DNA from: Thermoplasmata archaeon
GTDB taxonomy: Archaea > Thermoplasmatota > E2 > DHVEG-1 > B18-G2
Assembly (NCBI GenBank): GCA_021161685.1
Contig: JAGHAD010000010.1
Coordinates: 1 to 9,027, forward strand
Direction of reading: 5' to 3'
Length of the DNA stretch: 9,027 nucleotides
The notes beneath the pieces were generated by a model. That model ran no database searches. It was not told where the DNA came from and saw nothing but the letters and a program-made list of their open reading frames with translations. Below, one piece after another: positions 1-8,400 of the stretch. The translations under genes were made by a program, and so were the position numbers. How positions within the stretch are numbered: position 1 is the stretch's first letter; every line of letters starts with the position of its first letter.

Positions 1-300
1 ACCCTCAACCATCCTCTTCTCAATGTAGATTACACGGGAGCTACTGGAGCTTTGATTCATATAACGGGTGGTCCGAACATGACGCTCAAGTACGTGCAGG
101 ACGTTGCGAAGGAGCTCACCAAGGATCTTGATCCAAATGCCAATGTCATACTGGGAGCGAGGGTTGTTCCAGAATTTGAGAACAGGTGCAGGGTGATGGC
201 GATAATGACGGGTGTGCAGTCCCCTCACATACTCGGACCAGACACTTCAAAGATCCCAAGGACCACCAGAAGCAACTTAAACATCGATTTCATTCGCTAA
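1..300 (+). CDS. ftsZ: Cell division protein FtsZ, C-terminal part (5' truncated by the window)
   Basis: The frame is open from base 1 to a TAA at 298-300, giving 99 residues. It begins with NHPLLNVDYTGATGALIHIT, followed by GGPNMTL and later NANVILGARV. This is the characteristic C-terminal domain of FtsZ, the tubulin-like GTPase that polymerises into the mid-cell division ring. The GTP-binding N-terminal domain, with the GGGTGTG signature, lies left of the window. The protein ends soon after the folded domain with a short tail (NIDFIR), so there is no long acidic linker like that of many bacterial FtsZ proteins. Its last 24 bases overlap the 3' end of the convergent pyrH. Family assignment is firm. 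Which archaeal paralogue (FtsZ1 or FtsZ2) cannot be told from this fragment. Confidence 0.95.
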   Translation, partial: TLNHPLLNVDYTGATGALIHITGGPNMTLKYVQDVAKELTKDLDPNANVILGARVVPEFENRCRVMAIMTGVQSPHILGPDTSKIPRTTRSNLNIDFIR

Positions 301-957
301 CTTTATCCTTGTTCCATCAAAATCTTCGCCATAAATTGCTTTCTTCAGATTCTCCACATCCTTTCCATTAACAACCACCGTTCTGATCCTAAAATCTCTT
401 ATCACCTGCAGGGCAGGTCCATCAATGACTGCACTATCTCCTGCCCTCTTCCATTTGGTGCCATGCAATTCTATCAATTTGTTGATAGAAATTTCCTTGA
501 GGAAGCAAGCATCCTTAAATTTTTTGGGATCCTTATCATAGACCCCCCTCACATCTGTTGCTATAATGAGCTTCTCTGCATCCGATTTAACCGCAAGCTC
601 TGCAGCAACCGCATCGGTGCTGTGACCTGGCTTAGTTCCTCCCATAATAACTACAGATCCCTTCTTAGAGACTGCCTCCTCTACAGAATGGGGGATTTCT
701 CCTTCTATTCCCAAAAGAGTTGATATGAGTTTTGCATTGAGACGCGTCGCAGCTATACCTATTTCATCGAGTTTTTCCTCATCTATCCCATGCTTCCTTC
801 CAAACCCGATGTATTCCTTTGCTATCTTTCCACCGCCAACAACGACAAAGACTTTGTAATCCTTGCCAACTTCCCTAATTAGCTCAATGAATCTGTCTAT
901 CGTTTCACCTCTTATGTCTAGAAGGGATCCTCCCAAAGCTATGACAATGGTCTTCAT
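277..957 (-). CDS. pyrH: Uridylate (UMP) kinase, archaeal type
   Basis: This 226-residue protein of the amino-acid-kinase fold phosphorylates UMP to UDP with ATP in the cytoplasm, the step after de novo UMP synthesis. Visible motifs are ALGGSLL at 7-13 (phosphate-binding loop), VVVGGGK at 38-44, GGTKPGHSTDAVA at 106-118 (UMP contact region), TDVRGVYDKDP at 134-144 (nucleotide-binding segment) and a terminal GTRI at 215-218. Length matches archaeal UMP kinases, which are slightly shorter than bacterial ones. The ATG overlaps the stop of the upstream SecB-like gene as ATGA, so the two are almost certainly co-transcribed and translationally coupled, and no separate promoter is expected. The 3' end overlaps the convergent ftsZ by 24 bases. 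Other amino-acid kinases (glutamate 5-kinase, isopentenyl phosphate kinase) fit less well because of the THSTDAVA-like segment. Confidence 0.95.
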   Translation of the reverse strand: MKTIVIALGGSLLDIRGETIDRFIELIREVGKDYKVFVVVGGGKIAKEYIGFGRKHGIDEEKLDEIGIAATRLNAKLISTLLGIEGEIPHSVEEAVSKKGSVVIMGGTKPGHSTDAVAAELAVKSDAEKLIIATDVRGVYDKDPKKFKDACFLKEISINKLIELHGTKWKRAGDSAVIDGPALQVIRDFRIRTVVVNGKDVENLKKAIYGEDFDGTRIKLANEIDV

Positions 958-1376
958 ACGATTTCCGGTCCTTCCTTTGGCCTAAACTTTTTTCCAATGT
1001 TTATCTGAGGGAGAGGAATTGGAGGAGGAAGAGAGAGATCTCTAGCTATGAATACAGCTTCTGGAACGCAAGCATGCATGATTGCAGTGTGTAACTTGCT
1101 CGCAACATCATCCGGCATCCTTCCAGATTTCTGCCACATCTCCGCTGCCTTCTTGGCGCCCTTTTCTTCATAAATCAAGGAACCTTCCATCCTTATTATC
1201 CCAATTGCACCGTAATTGGTTGTGTACTGAAATTCTATGGTTGCATTTTCATCACTAGAAGCGGTGAATCTCGTTATGGTACTGTTATGATCTATTCTTA
1301 TCTGCCTCGGTCTTTCATCAAGATCAACGTATCTCCTTGCTTCGATTGATTTCAGTTTAATCATCTTGATTGGCAT
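954..1376 (-). CDS. Conserved small protein, SecB-like (possible archaeal chaperone)
   Basis: This is a 140-residue soluble protein without signal peptide or membrane segment. The middle (about 45-70) is a run of likely beta strands (TIEFQYTTNYG, AIGIIRMEGSLIYE). A predicted helix at about 74-112 carries CVPEAVFIARDLSL, and the protein ends in a proline-rich PPPIPLPQINI (117-127) and a basic tail. This order of strands, a helix with a Cys-x-Pro motif, then a Leu/Pro stretch resembles SecB, the export chaperone with distant relatives in some archaea (for example the MJ0357 family). The SecB link is my inference from the pattern; that the gene is real is better supported. It heads a two-gene operon with pyrH (ATGA overlap). 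Start choice: the ATG at 1376 has a TTAAAA hexamer 25-30 bases upstream and no Shine-Dalgarno. An in-frame ATG four codons later (1364) is the alternative. Confidence 0.85.
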   Translation of the reverse strand: MPIKMIKLKSIEARRYVDLDERPRQIRIDHNSTITRFTASSDENATIEFQYTTNYGAIGIIRMEGSLIYEEKGAKKAAEMWQKSGRMPDDVASKLHTAIMHACVPEAVFIARDLSLPPPIPLPQINIGKKFRPKEGPEIV

Positions 1377-1399
1377 GCAATATGTAATACACGATAGCG

Positions 1400-1408
1400 T
1401 TTTTAATT
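1400..1408 (-). promoter_or_regulatory. Putative TATA element of the SecB-like/pyrH operon
   Basis: On the minus strand this reads AATTAAAAA. The hexamer TTAAAA lies 30 to 25 bases before the ATG at 1376, the same spacing seen at tpiA, so transcription probably starts at or near the start codon. The match to an archaeal TATA box is weak. On the plus strand the same tract reads TTTTTAATT and could serve a rightward transcript starting near 1430. Confidence 0.4.
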
Positions 1409-1426
1409 CTTGGCATTGTAGATTTA

Positions 1427-1567
1427 ATGGTGGTCAAAAGAAATTCTCACACATCAAACATCAATGGAAGTGTTACAACGGTATTGCCACGGGAGAAGAA
1501 CAAAGTACCACTAACCAAAACACTGAAGAGGTTACAGTTGTTTGTTTATTCCTATGAGGTGGTATAG
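1427..1567 (+). CDS. Candidate small basic protein (46 codons), unknown
   Basis: An ORF from ATG 1427 (or GTG 1430) to TAG 1565-1567 encodes 46 (or 45) residues starting MVVKRNSHTS and ending RLQLFVYSYEVV, with a net charge of about +6. I recognise no family. Its stop codon directly abuts the ATG of the secreted-protein gene, whose Shine-Dalgarno lies inside the last codons of this ORF, as expected for translational coupling. A T-rich tract (1400-1405) sits 30-25 bases before the GTG, matching the leaderless spacing used nearby. Against it, an ORF this short can arise by chance, another frame across the same stretch (1366-1557) is also open, and there is no homology support. It could instead be part of a 5' untranslated leader. 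Confidence 0.35.
   Translation: MVVKRNSHTSNINGSVTTVLPREKNKVPLTKTLKRLQLFVYSYEVV
1556..1563 (+). promoter_or_regulatory. Shine-Dalgarno of the secreted-protein gene
   Basis: GAGGTGGT is one mismatch from the archaeal consensus GAGGTGAT and ends four bases before ATG 1568. It fixes that start and shows the message has a leader or is translated as a second cistron. The neighbouring metabolic genes lack such a site. Confidence 0.75.
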
Positions 1568-2110
1568 ATGAACAAGCTCATATTTGCAATAGCTGTAACC
1601 TTTGCTTTAATTGCATGTACAAATATTCCGGTCATAGCTGAGCAAGAAAACACAGCAAAGCAAGTGAATACAAAATGTCAAGATAAAGCATGGTACCTTG
1701 GAACCTTAAACCTAACCATGGGTTCATGTAGAATCTACAATCTCTCCTTTGTTCCAGATGAAAAAGAAATCACTTTGCATGTAGGAAAAAATGATACTGC
1801 AGTTGGTATAGATGCATATGTAATCTTTAACATAACCGTGAAACCAGGTGGTTCCATACCTACAATCTTGTGGTGGAAGTTAGGAAAACCAATCAGAACA
1901 GGCGATGGTGGATTCGGAGCTCAGTTCTTCTTTCCGGGATATCCACCAGTGATACCATCTTTCACTAGGATAATAAAAGGTTGGCTTGATTTCATCATTC
2001 CACCAGACCAAAACAACCGAACAGTTACCATAGCTCTAAAAGCTGGAGCACTATTTGGAGGAAGGATAACCGAAGATGGGTATATAGTGCATTTGGTCAG
2101 AGTCACTTAA
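1568..2110 (+). CDS. Secreted or surface protein of unknown function with five N-glycosylation sequons
   Basis: This 180-residue protein has an N-terminal export signal: one Lys at position 3, then a hydrophobic core at 4-24. Cleavage could be after VIA (A24, before EQEN). LIAC at 14-17 also resembles a lipobox, so a lipid anchor at C17 is possible. The mature part has two cysteines (C37, C54) that could form a disulfide. It has five Asn-x-Ser/Thr sequons (N48, N58, N75, N88, N150), as in glycosylated archaeal surface proteins. It is rich in Gly, Pro and aromatics (for example FGAQFFFPGYPPVIP at 116-130) and strand-forming segments, suggesting a beta-rich extracellular domain. There is no C-terminal membrane anchor. 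I do not recognise the family. Translation starts from a strong Shine-Dalgarno. It may be the second gene after a small upstream ORF. The next gene, tpiA, has its own promoter. Confidence 0.85.
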   Translation: MNKLIFAIAVTFALIACTNIPVIAEQENTAKQVNTKCQDKAWYLGTLNLTMGSCRIYNLSFVPDEKEITLHVGKNDTAVGIDAYVIFNITVKPGGSIPTILWWKLGKPIRTGDGGFGAQFFFPGYPPVIPSFTRIIKGWLDFIIPPDQNNRTVTIALKAGALFGGRITEDGYIVHLVRVT

Positions 2111-2142
2111 GCGGAAGACGACAACCTAAAATGCGGTAATAA

Positions 2143-3495
<1,353 letters not shown>

Positions 3496-3520
3496 GTGGA
3501 GCTGATAAAATTGTTGAAGC

Positions 3521-3530
3521 TATAAATTTT
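3521..3530 (-). promoter_or_regulatory. rpe promoter, TATA box
   Basis: The minus strand reads AAAATTTATA, with TTTATA 31-26 bases before the rpe ATG (3495). It overlaps the stop codon of nnrE-nnrD (3530-3532). No Shine-Dalgarno is visible before rpe, which fits a leaderless transcript. Confidence 0.6.
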
Positions 3531-5017
3531 TAGGAATTTAAGTTTGCCCGAAGTACGTTTGGAATTTCCTCTATCAAATCGGTGGCGAGTAAACCATAAG
3601 AATACTTCTCAAAAGCGAGATTTCCAGCAGATCCATTTATGAATACTCCCATGCATCCGGCAATAAAAGGATCAACCTTCTTTGATAAAAGAGCTCCTAT
3701 TATGCCAGCTAGCACGTCTCCCGTTCCGCCGACGGTCATGGCGGGGTTATGTATTTTATTCCTTTTTATTCTCTTGCCATCGGTTATTATGTCTTCCTTT
3801 CCTTTGAGGACAATTGTGGCATTTAATTTTTCAGCCCACTTTTTTACCACATCCTGCATTTCCTTGACATCACTGGGCAACCTCTCTCCGGTCAACTTTA
3901 AAAATTCCCCTCTGTGCGGGGTAATAACTGCTCTTAGCCCTTCTATCATGCTTTTATCCGATCCAACCATGGCAATCGCATCCGCATCTATTACGACGGG
4001 AATATCTCTTTCTTTACATTTCTTCAGAAAATTTCTCACAAATTCAAGGCTCTCTTGACGCCTTCCCATTCCACAGCCTACAATAACTGCATCGGTTCTG
4101 TCCAAAATTTCTTCAAGCTTGTTTATATCCATGGCATCCACATAATCTTCCTTACTCAGCTCCACAGGTATAAGATTTAAAAGTATCTCTCTTCTCCATT
4201 TCTTCTCTTCCTCTTCACGGAATAAAGAATAAAATGCGTTTGCAACCCTCCTTGGAACCGCAAGATAAACCAGATCTATTCCCGTACGCAGCGCAGCCAT
4301 AGCAGCAAGAACCGGAGCACCAATATAGGGTCCTCCACCCACAACGAGTAACACGCCATTTTCTCCTTTGTGGGATTCTGTCTTCGGTTTAGGATAATAT
4401 ACCTTTAGCTCTCCTGGACCAACGTACTCTTCTGCCTCTTTTGGAATACCTATATCAGCCACAACAATTTCTCCACATGTCTCTTTATCCATCCCCTCCT
4501 TTATATCATGGAAAGTAACCGTAACGTCTGCCTTAACCGCCAAATCAGTTCCCATTCCAGTTGGCACATCTACAGCTATCTTTTTTGCTTTTGACTTATT
4601 GATTAGTTTAACTAGACTGCGGTAAGGTTCCTTCAGCGATCCCCTCAGTCCAATACCAAGCAAAGCATCTACGATAACATCGCTCTCTTCCAACTCCCTC
4701 TCTATTTCATTTAGATATGTAAATATTTTCAGATTCCTAACCTTCTCGAAATTTTTCCTGGCAATTTCAGTTTTTATCTGAGAAGGAGAGACTGGAAGAG
4801 CAATCGAACAATCGCAGACCTTGGAAATATACCTTGCAGCAACGAAGCCATCCCCTCCATTATTGCCTATTCCACAGCATACCGTAACCTTTTTCGGATT
4901 GAATTTAAGAGTAACTTCCGCCACGGCTTTGCCCGCATTCTCCATTAATCTTTCGGTGGGAACTCCAAAGAATTCAGAATTTATGTCGAGGACCTTGACT
5001 TCATTGGCAGAGAGCAT
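3530..5017 (-). CDS. nnrE-nnrD: Bifunctional NAD(P)HX epimerase / ADP-dependent NAD(P)HX dehydratase
   Basis: This 495-residue two-domain fusion repairs NADHX and NADPHX, the hydrated damage products of nicotinamide cofactors. The N-terminal YjeF_N epimerase domain (about 1-205) interconverts R and S forms; it shows LMENAGKAVAEV (24-35), GNNGGDGFVAARY (51-63), DALLGIGLRG (117-126) and DVPTGMGTD (150-158). The C-terminal ribokinase-like domain (about 213-490) dehydrates the S form using ADP in bacteria and archaea. It shows KGENGVLLVVGGGPYIGAP (217-235), TPHRGEF (366-372), VLKGKED (403-409) and NPAMTVGGTGDVLAG (424-438), including the catalytic-region GGTGD. Start choice: ATG 5017 gives the family-typical N-terminus MLSANEVKVLD and lies 26-31 bases after a TATA box. 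A TTG at 5032 would add five residues but sits too close to that TATA box. The gene is divergent from nac. Confidence 0.95.
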   Translation of the reverse strand: MLSANEVKVLDINSEFFGVPTERLMENAGKAVAEVTLKFNPKKVTVCCGIGNNGGDGFVAARYISKVCDCSIALPVSPSQIKTEIARKNFEKVRNLKIFTYLNEIERELEESDVIVDALLGIGLRGSLKEPYRSLVKLINKSKAKKIAVDVPTGMGTDLAVKADVTVTFHDIKEGMDKETCGEIVVADIGIPKEAEEYVGPGELKVYYPKPKTESHKGENGVLLVVGGGPYIGAPVLAAMAALRTGIDLVYLAVPRRVANAFYSLFREEEEKKWRREILLNLIPVELSKEDYVDAMDINKLEEILDRTDAVIVGCGMGRRQESLEFVRNFLKKCKERDIPVVIDADAIAMVGSDKSMIEGLRAVITPHRGEFLKLTGERLPSDVKEMQDVVKKWAEKLNATIVLKGKEDIITDGKRIKRNKIHNPAMTVGGTGDVLAGIIGALLSKKVDPFIAGCMGVFINGSAGNLAFEKYSYGLLATDLIEEIPNVLRANLNS

Positions 5018-5040
5018 CAAAAATGTTAACAATAAGTTAT

Positions 5041-5050
5041 CTATATAACC
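5041..5050 (-). promoter_or_regulatory. nnrE-nnrD promoter TATA box, near-palindromic, possibly shared with nac
   Basis: The minus strand reads GGTTATATAG. TTATAT lies 31-26 bases before ATG 5017, as at neighbouring leaderless genes. The core is almost symmetric, and on the plus strand CTATATAA faces nac. There it lies only 9-16 bases before the nac ATG, so it may not drive nac from that start. Confidence 0.6.
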
Positions 5051-5057
5051 TTCGAAA

Positions 5058-5402
5058 ATGTTTCCAAGAAGATTTAACTACAGGCAACTCGCTCATCTGA
5101 TGAAGCAATTTGGAATAAATGTCAGGGAATTAGAAGGAGTTGAAGAGGTAATCATTCGAACGAAGGATAAGGAGTATGTTTTTGAGAACCCAGAGGTTAC
5201 CATTATGGAAATTCAGGGGAAGGAGACATACCAGATAGCGGGAAGCCCACAGATCAAGGAAAAGAAGAGAGAAGGGATACCGAGGGAGGATGTATTGCTG
5301 GTTATGGAGAAAACGGGAAAAACAGAGGAAGAGGCCAGAAAAGCTCTTGAAGAGACAAAGGGAGATATAGCTGAGGCAATATTGAAGCTAACCGGAGAGT
5401 AA
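5058..5402 (+). CDS. nac: Nascent polypeptide-associated complex protein, archaeal alpha-NAC
   Basis: This 114-residue protein binds nascent chains at the ribosome exit, acting as a homodimer in archaea. The N-terminus MFPRRFNYRQLAHLMKQFGI matches the conserved MFP start and basic ribosome-contact region. The NAC domain (about 20-65) includes VEEVIIRTKDKEYVFENPEV and IQGKETYQIAG. The C-terminus (about 75-113) is a UBA-like three-helix segment with REDVLLVMEKTGKTEEEA and GDIAEAILKLTGE. Length is normal. The MFP motif supports ATG 5058 over an in-frame ATG at 5100. No Shine-Dalgarno is visible, and a well-placed TATA box for this start is not evident. The gene is divergent from nnrE-nnrD across 40 bases and is followed by smc, which has its own promoter-like element. 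Confidence 0.95.
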   Translation: MFPRRFNYRQLAHLMKQFGINVRELEGVEEVIIRTKDKEYVFENPEVTIMEIQGKETYQIAGSPQIKEKKREGIPREDVLLVMEKTGKTEEEARKALEETKGDIAEAILKLTGE

Positions 5403-5407
5403 AAACA

Positions 5408-5418
5408 ATTTTATATTT
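5408..5418 (+). promoter_or_regulatory. smc promoter, TATA box
   Basis: ATTTTATATTT lies six bases after the nac stop. TTTATA at 5410-5415 is 30-25 bases before an ATG at 5440, so the transcript is expected to begin around 5440, about 32 bases before the smc start. The T-rich stretch to 5428 could also help terminate the nac transcript. Confidence 0.55.
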
Positions 5419-5439
5419 GATATTTTGTTAACTGCTGGG

Positions 5440-5454
5440 ATGCACATTAGCTAA
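5440..5454 (+). CDS. Candidate leader mini-ORF of smc (Met-His-Ile-Ser)
   Basis: ATG CAC ATT AGC TAA encodes four residues. Its ATG lies at the spacing from a TATA box (30-25 bases) that marks probable leaderless starts elsewhere here, so ribosomes might start on it at the mRNA 5' end. The stop precedes the smc Shine-Dalgarno by two bases. Length gives no coding evidence; the case rests on position only. Confidence 0.3.
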   Translation: MHIS

Positions 5455-5456
5455 CT

Positions 5457-5466
5457 GGGAGGGGAT
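5457..5466 (+). promoter_or_regulatory. smc Shine-Dalgarno
   Basis: GGGAGGGGAT contains GGAGGGGAT, one mismatch from the archaeal GGAGGTGAT. Its GGAGG core (5458-5462) ends nine bases before CTG 5472, fifteen before TTG 5478 and thirty before ATG 5493. It therefore favours the CTG, or less well the TTG, as start. Confidence 0.7.
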
Positions 5467-5471
5467 TCACT

Positions 5472-8400
5472 CTGTATTTGAAAGAGATCCAGATGGAAAA
5501 TTTCAAGTCATTCGGTAAAAAAGTGCGCATACCATTTTTTCCAGGATTTACAGCCATAACTGGACCAAATGGCTCTGGAAAAAGCAATATAAGCGATGCA
5601 ATAAGGTTTGTCCTTGGACCAAAGAGTTCTAAAGTTATCAGGGCGGAAAGGTTAACGGATTTGATATTCAATGGAGGGAAGCACAAGAAAAATCCTGCAA
5701 AGTACTGTACCGTTTCATTGGTATTTGACAACAAGGATAGAAGGATGCCAATAGATTCGGATACGGTTACACTTACTAGAACTATAAAGAGAGCCCCCTT
5801 GAAGAACAATCCGGATAATTATTATAGCTACTTCTATATAAATGGTAAACCCGCCTCACTTTCAGATTTCGTAAATCTTCTTACCCATGCCAGGATATCT
5901 GGGGATGGTTATAACTTGGTTAGGCAGGGAGACATAACGTCGCTAGTAGAGATGGGCCCGGTGGAGAGGAGGAAGATAATAGACGATATAGCTGGCATAA
6001 GTGCCTTCGATGCCGATATCGAAAAAGCCGAAAAAGAGAAGAAGGAAGTGGAGGAAAACATAGATAGGATTAAGATCATTCTAGATGAGGTTGAGAGGCA
6101 ACTTGCGCAACTTAAGCGAGACAGGGATGAAGCCATTAGATACAAAGAATTGCAGGAAAAGTTGTATGAGATAAAGGCAAAAATCGCTTACAAGAAGAAG
6201 GTAGAAATCGAGGAGCAGTTAAAAGAAATTCAGGCTCAGATCGAAAATTACGAGAGGGAAAGGAGGAGGCTTGAAGAAATCAAGGAGAAAAAATTGAAAA
6301 GTTATGAGGAAATGAAAAGGAAACTGGAAAGTATTGAAGAGAGGCTAGCAGAGAGTGGAGGAGAAGAGGCGAAGAAAATCAAAGAGAACATCGATCTTTT
6401 GAAGACCGAGCTTGCCAAGGTTGAAGAGAGGATTTCTTATATGAAAAAGGAGTCGAGAGAAAGGGAGAAGGAGAAAGTCGATTTGGAGAGAAAACTCTCC
6501 ATTTTACTTTCCAACTTGAAGAATAAGGAGGAGATCCTTAAAAATGTGGAAAACGAGTTTAGTGAAAAGAAACAGAAAGTGGACGAACTGGAAAGAGAGT
6601 TGAGCAATTTGAAGGAGCAGTTAGCTCAAAGGGACAAGTCCGCGGTTGAGTTATCGAAAGAGCTTTCCAGCTTAAGGAAGGAGTACTTCGAACTTACCGA
6701 TAAATCACATCAGCTCAGCTTAAAGAAAGAAAGGATTGAAGAGAATATCAAAAACATCTCAGCAACAATAGCTCAGCTCGAAGAAAGCAAGAAAGCTTAT
6801 GAATTTGAACTGAAGGATATAGAGTGGAACATACATGAAATAATCAAGGAACAGAGCAATTTGGCAAAAGAAAAGGAACGTATAGAAAAGAAACTATTTG
6901 AAAAGCAAAAGGAAGAAGCTTTGATCTCAAAAAGGCTGAGGGAAGTAGAGCAATCCATCAGGGTTCTCCAGAGGGAATATTCTCAACTAAAAGCGGAATA
7001 CGAAGCTCGAGAATCAGTGAAAAAGGGCTACACAAATGCAGTTCTCAAGATACTAGAAGCAAGAGATAAAGGCTTGCTTAGAGGAATTCATGGAACCGTT
7101 GCAGAACTTATAAGGGTTGATCCAAAGTATAAAATAGCTATACAGGCTGCAGGTGGGCAGAGGCTACAGGCTGTGATAGTTGATGATGACGAAGTAGCAG
7201 CTGAAGCCATCGAATTTTTGAGAAGAAACAAACTGGGAAGAGCTACATTCTTACCGTTAAATAAAATGATTTCCTCCAAACCTAGGGCAAAGGCATTGCT
7301 CATTATTGGAGAGGATAAGGTTTTGGGTTTTGCCAAGGATTTGATATCGTACAGAAAGGACTATGAAAGTGCCATATGGTTTGTGCTTGGAGATACAGTG
7401 GTGGTTGAGGATCTTGATACAGCAAGAAAGCTGATGGGAGGAGTTCGCCTTGTTACCTTGCGCGGTGACTTGATAGAAGCAAGTGGAGCTATAAAAGGAG
7501 GAAGCATAGAAGATAAAATAGAATTTTCACAAATCGATAGATTGAAAATCGATGAAGTTGAAAAGAAGCTATCAGAGCTAACTTCAGAGCACAACAGCTT
7601 GTTAGAGAGATTGGAGGAGGTGAGAAAGGAGATACACGAACTCAGAAGAAAAAATGAGGATATTAGCACGAGGAAGGTTTTTGATATTGGAGAACTGCAA
7701 GCCAGAAAGAAGGAGTACCTCTCTAAGCTGAAAATAGTTGAGGAGGAACTGGATAAGAAAAAGAAAGAGATATCCATCAGGGAAGAGGAAAAGAAGAAAT
7801 TAGAAGAAGAAATAGAGATGATACGCCAAAGGATCGAGGAGATTAACAAGATAAAAGAGGAGAAGGGAAAGATTGTCGTCAATGTTGAGGAGAGTATAAG
7901 GAAAGTGAGACAGCTTGAGGAACTTCTTTTCGCTGCAAAAGAAGAACTCCTAAAATTGGAAAGCGAAAAGAAATCCGTTCAGAAGGATATAGATGTACTT
8001 TTATCGAAGAAGCAAGACATCGAAAAGAGATTACACGAAGTAGAAGAAAGACTAGATGAGATCGAAAGGGAAATTGCCCGACTCAGGAAAAGTAAGGAGG
8101 AATATAAGGAGAAAATAGAAGCACTCATCAAGGTAGAGGATGATCTTACTGGAAAGATAAAGGGATTAACAGAGGAAAAGGAAGAAACTTACAGGAAGAT
8201 AGTCTCCCTTGAAACGGAGATAGATAAACTAACAACGAAAATAGAGTCATACAGCGATTTAATAACTAGAGCCCAGTACAGGATTCCGACGGTGGAAGCG
8301 ACCCTGAAAGAAGTTGAAAGGGAAGTTTCCAGGTATGGTATAGAAATTGATCTATCCGATTTACCTTCGATAGAGGCTTTGAAGGAGAGCGAGAAGTTAG

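Noticed and set aside
1366..1557. 63-codon plus-strand frame spanning the divergent spacer
   Set aside because: It starts inside the SecB-like gene and would cross its promoter. It has no Shine-Dalgarno or TATA support, and the 1427-1567 frame explains the spacer better.
3639..4058. Plus-strand open frame of 139 codons inside nnrE-nnrD
   Set aside because: It is antisense to the conserved dehydratase domain; its composition is that of a shadow frame.
5024..5031. TGTTAACA palindrome before nnrE-nnrD, with GTTAAC again at 5427-5432 before smc, as a shared operator
   Set aside because: A hexamer in AT-rich DNA recurs by chance; the same TGTTAACA also occurs inside tpiA coding sequence near 2290.
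5018..5032. Upstream TTG start for nnrE-nnrD adding five residues
   Set aside because: ATG 5017 gives the conserved N-terminus and correct TATA spacing. The TTG is only 9-16 bases from the TATA box and probably lies before the transcript start.
5447..5809. Minus-strand open frame opposite the smc head
   Set aside because: It lies antisense to the Walker A region, shows no family motif and has no promoter or ribosome site.
7361..7882. Open frame of 173 codons on the minus strand inside smc
   Set aside because: Its translation is a low-complexity Ser/Phe/Leu run, the mirror image of Lys/Glu-rich coiled-coil codons. Smc is well supported on the plus strand.
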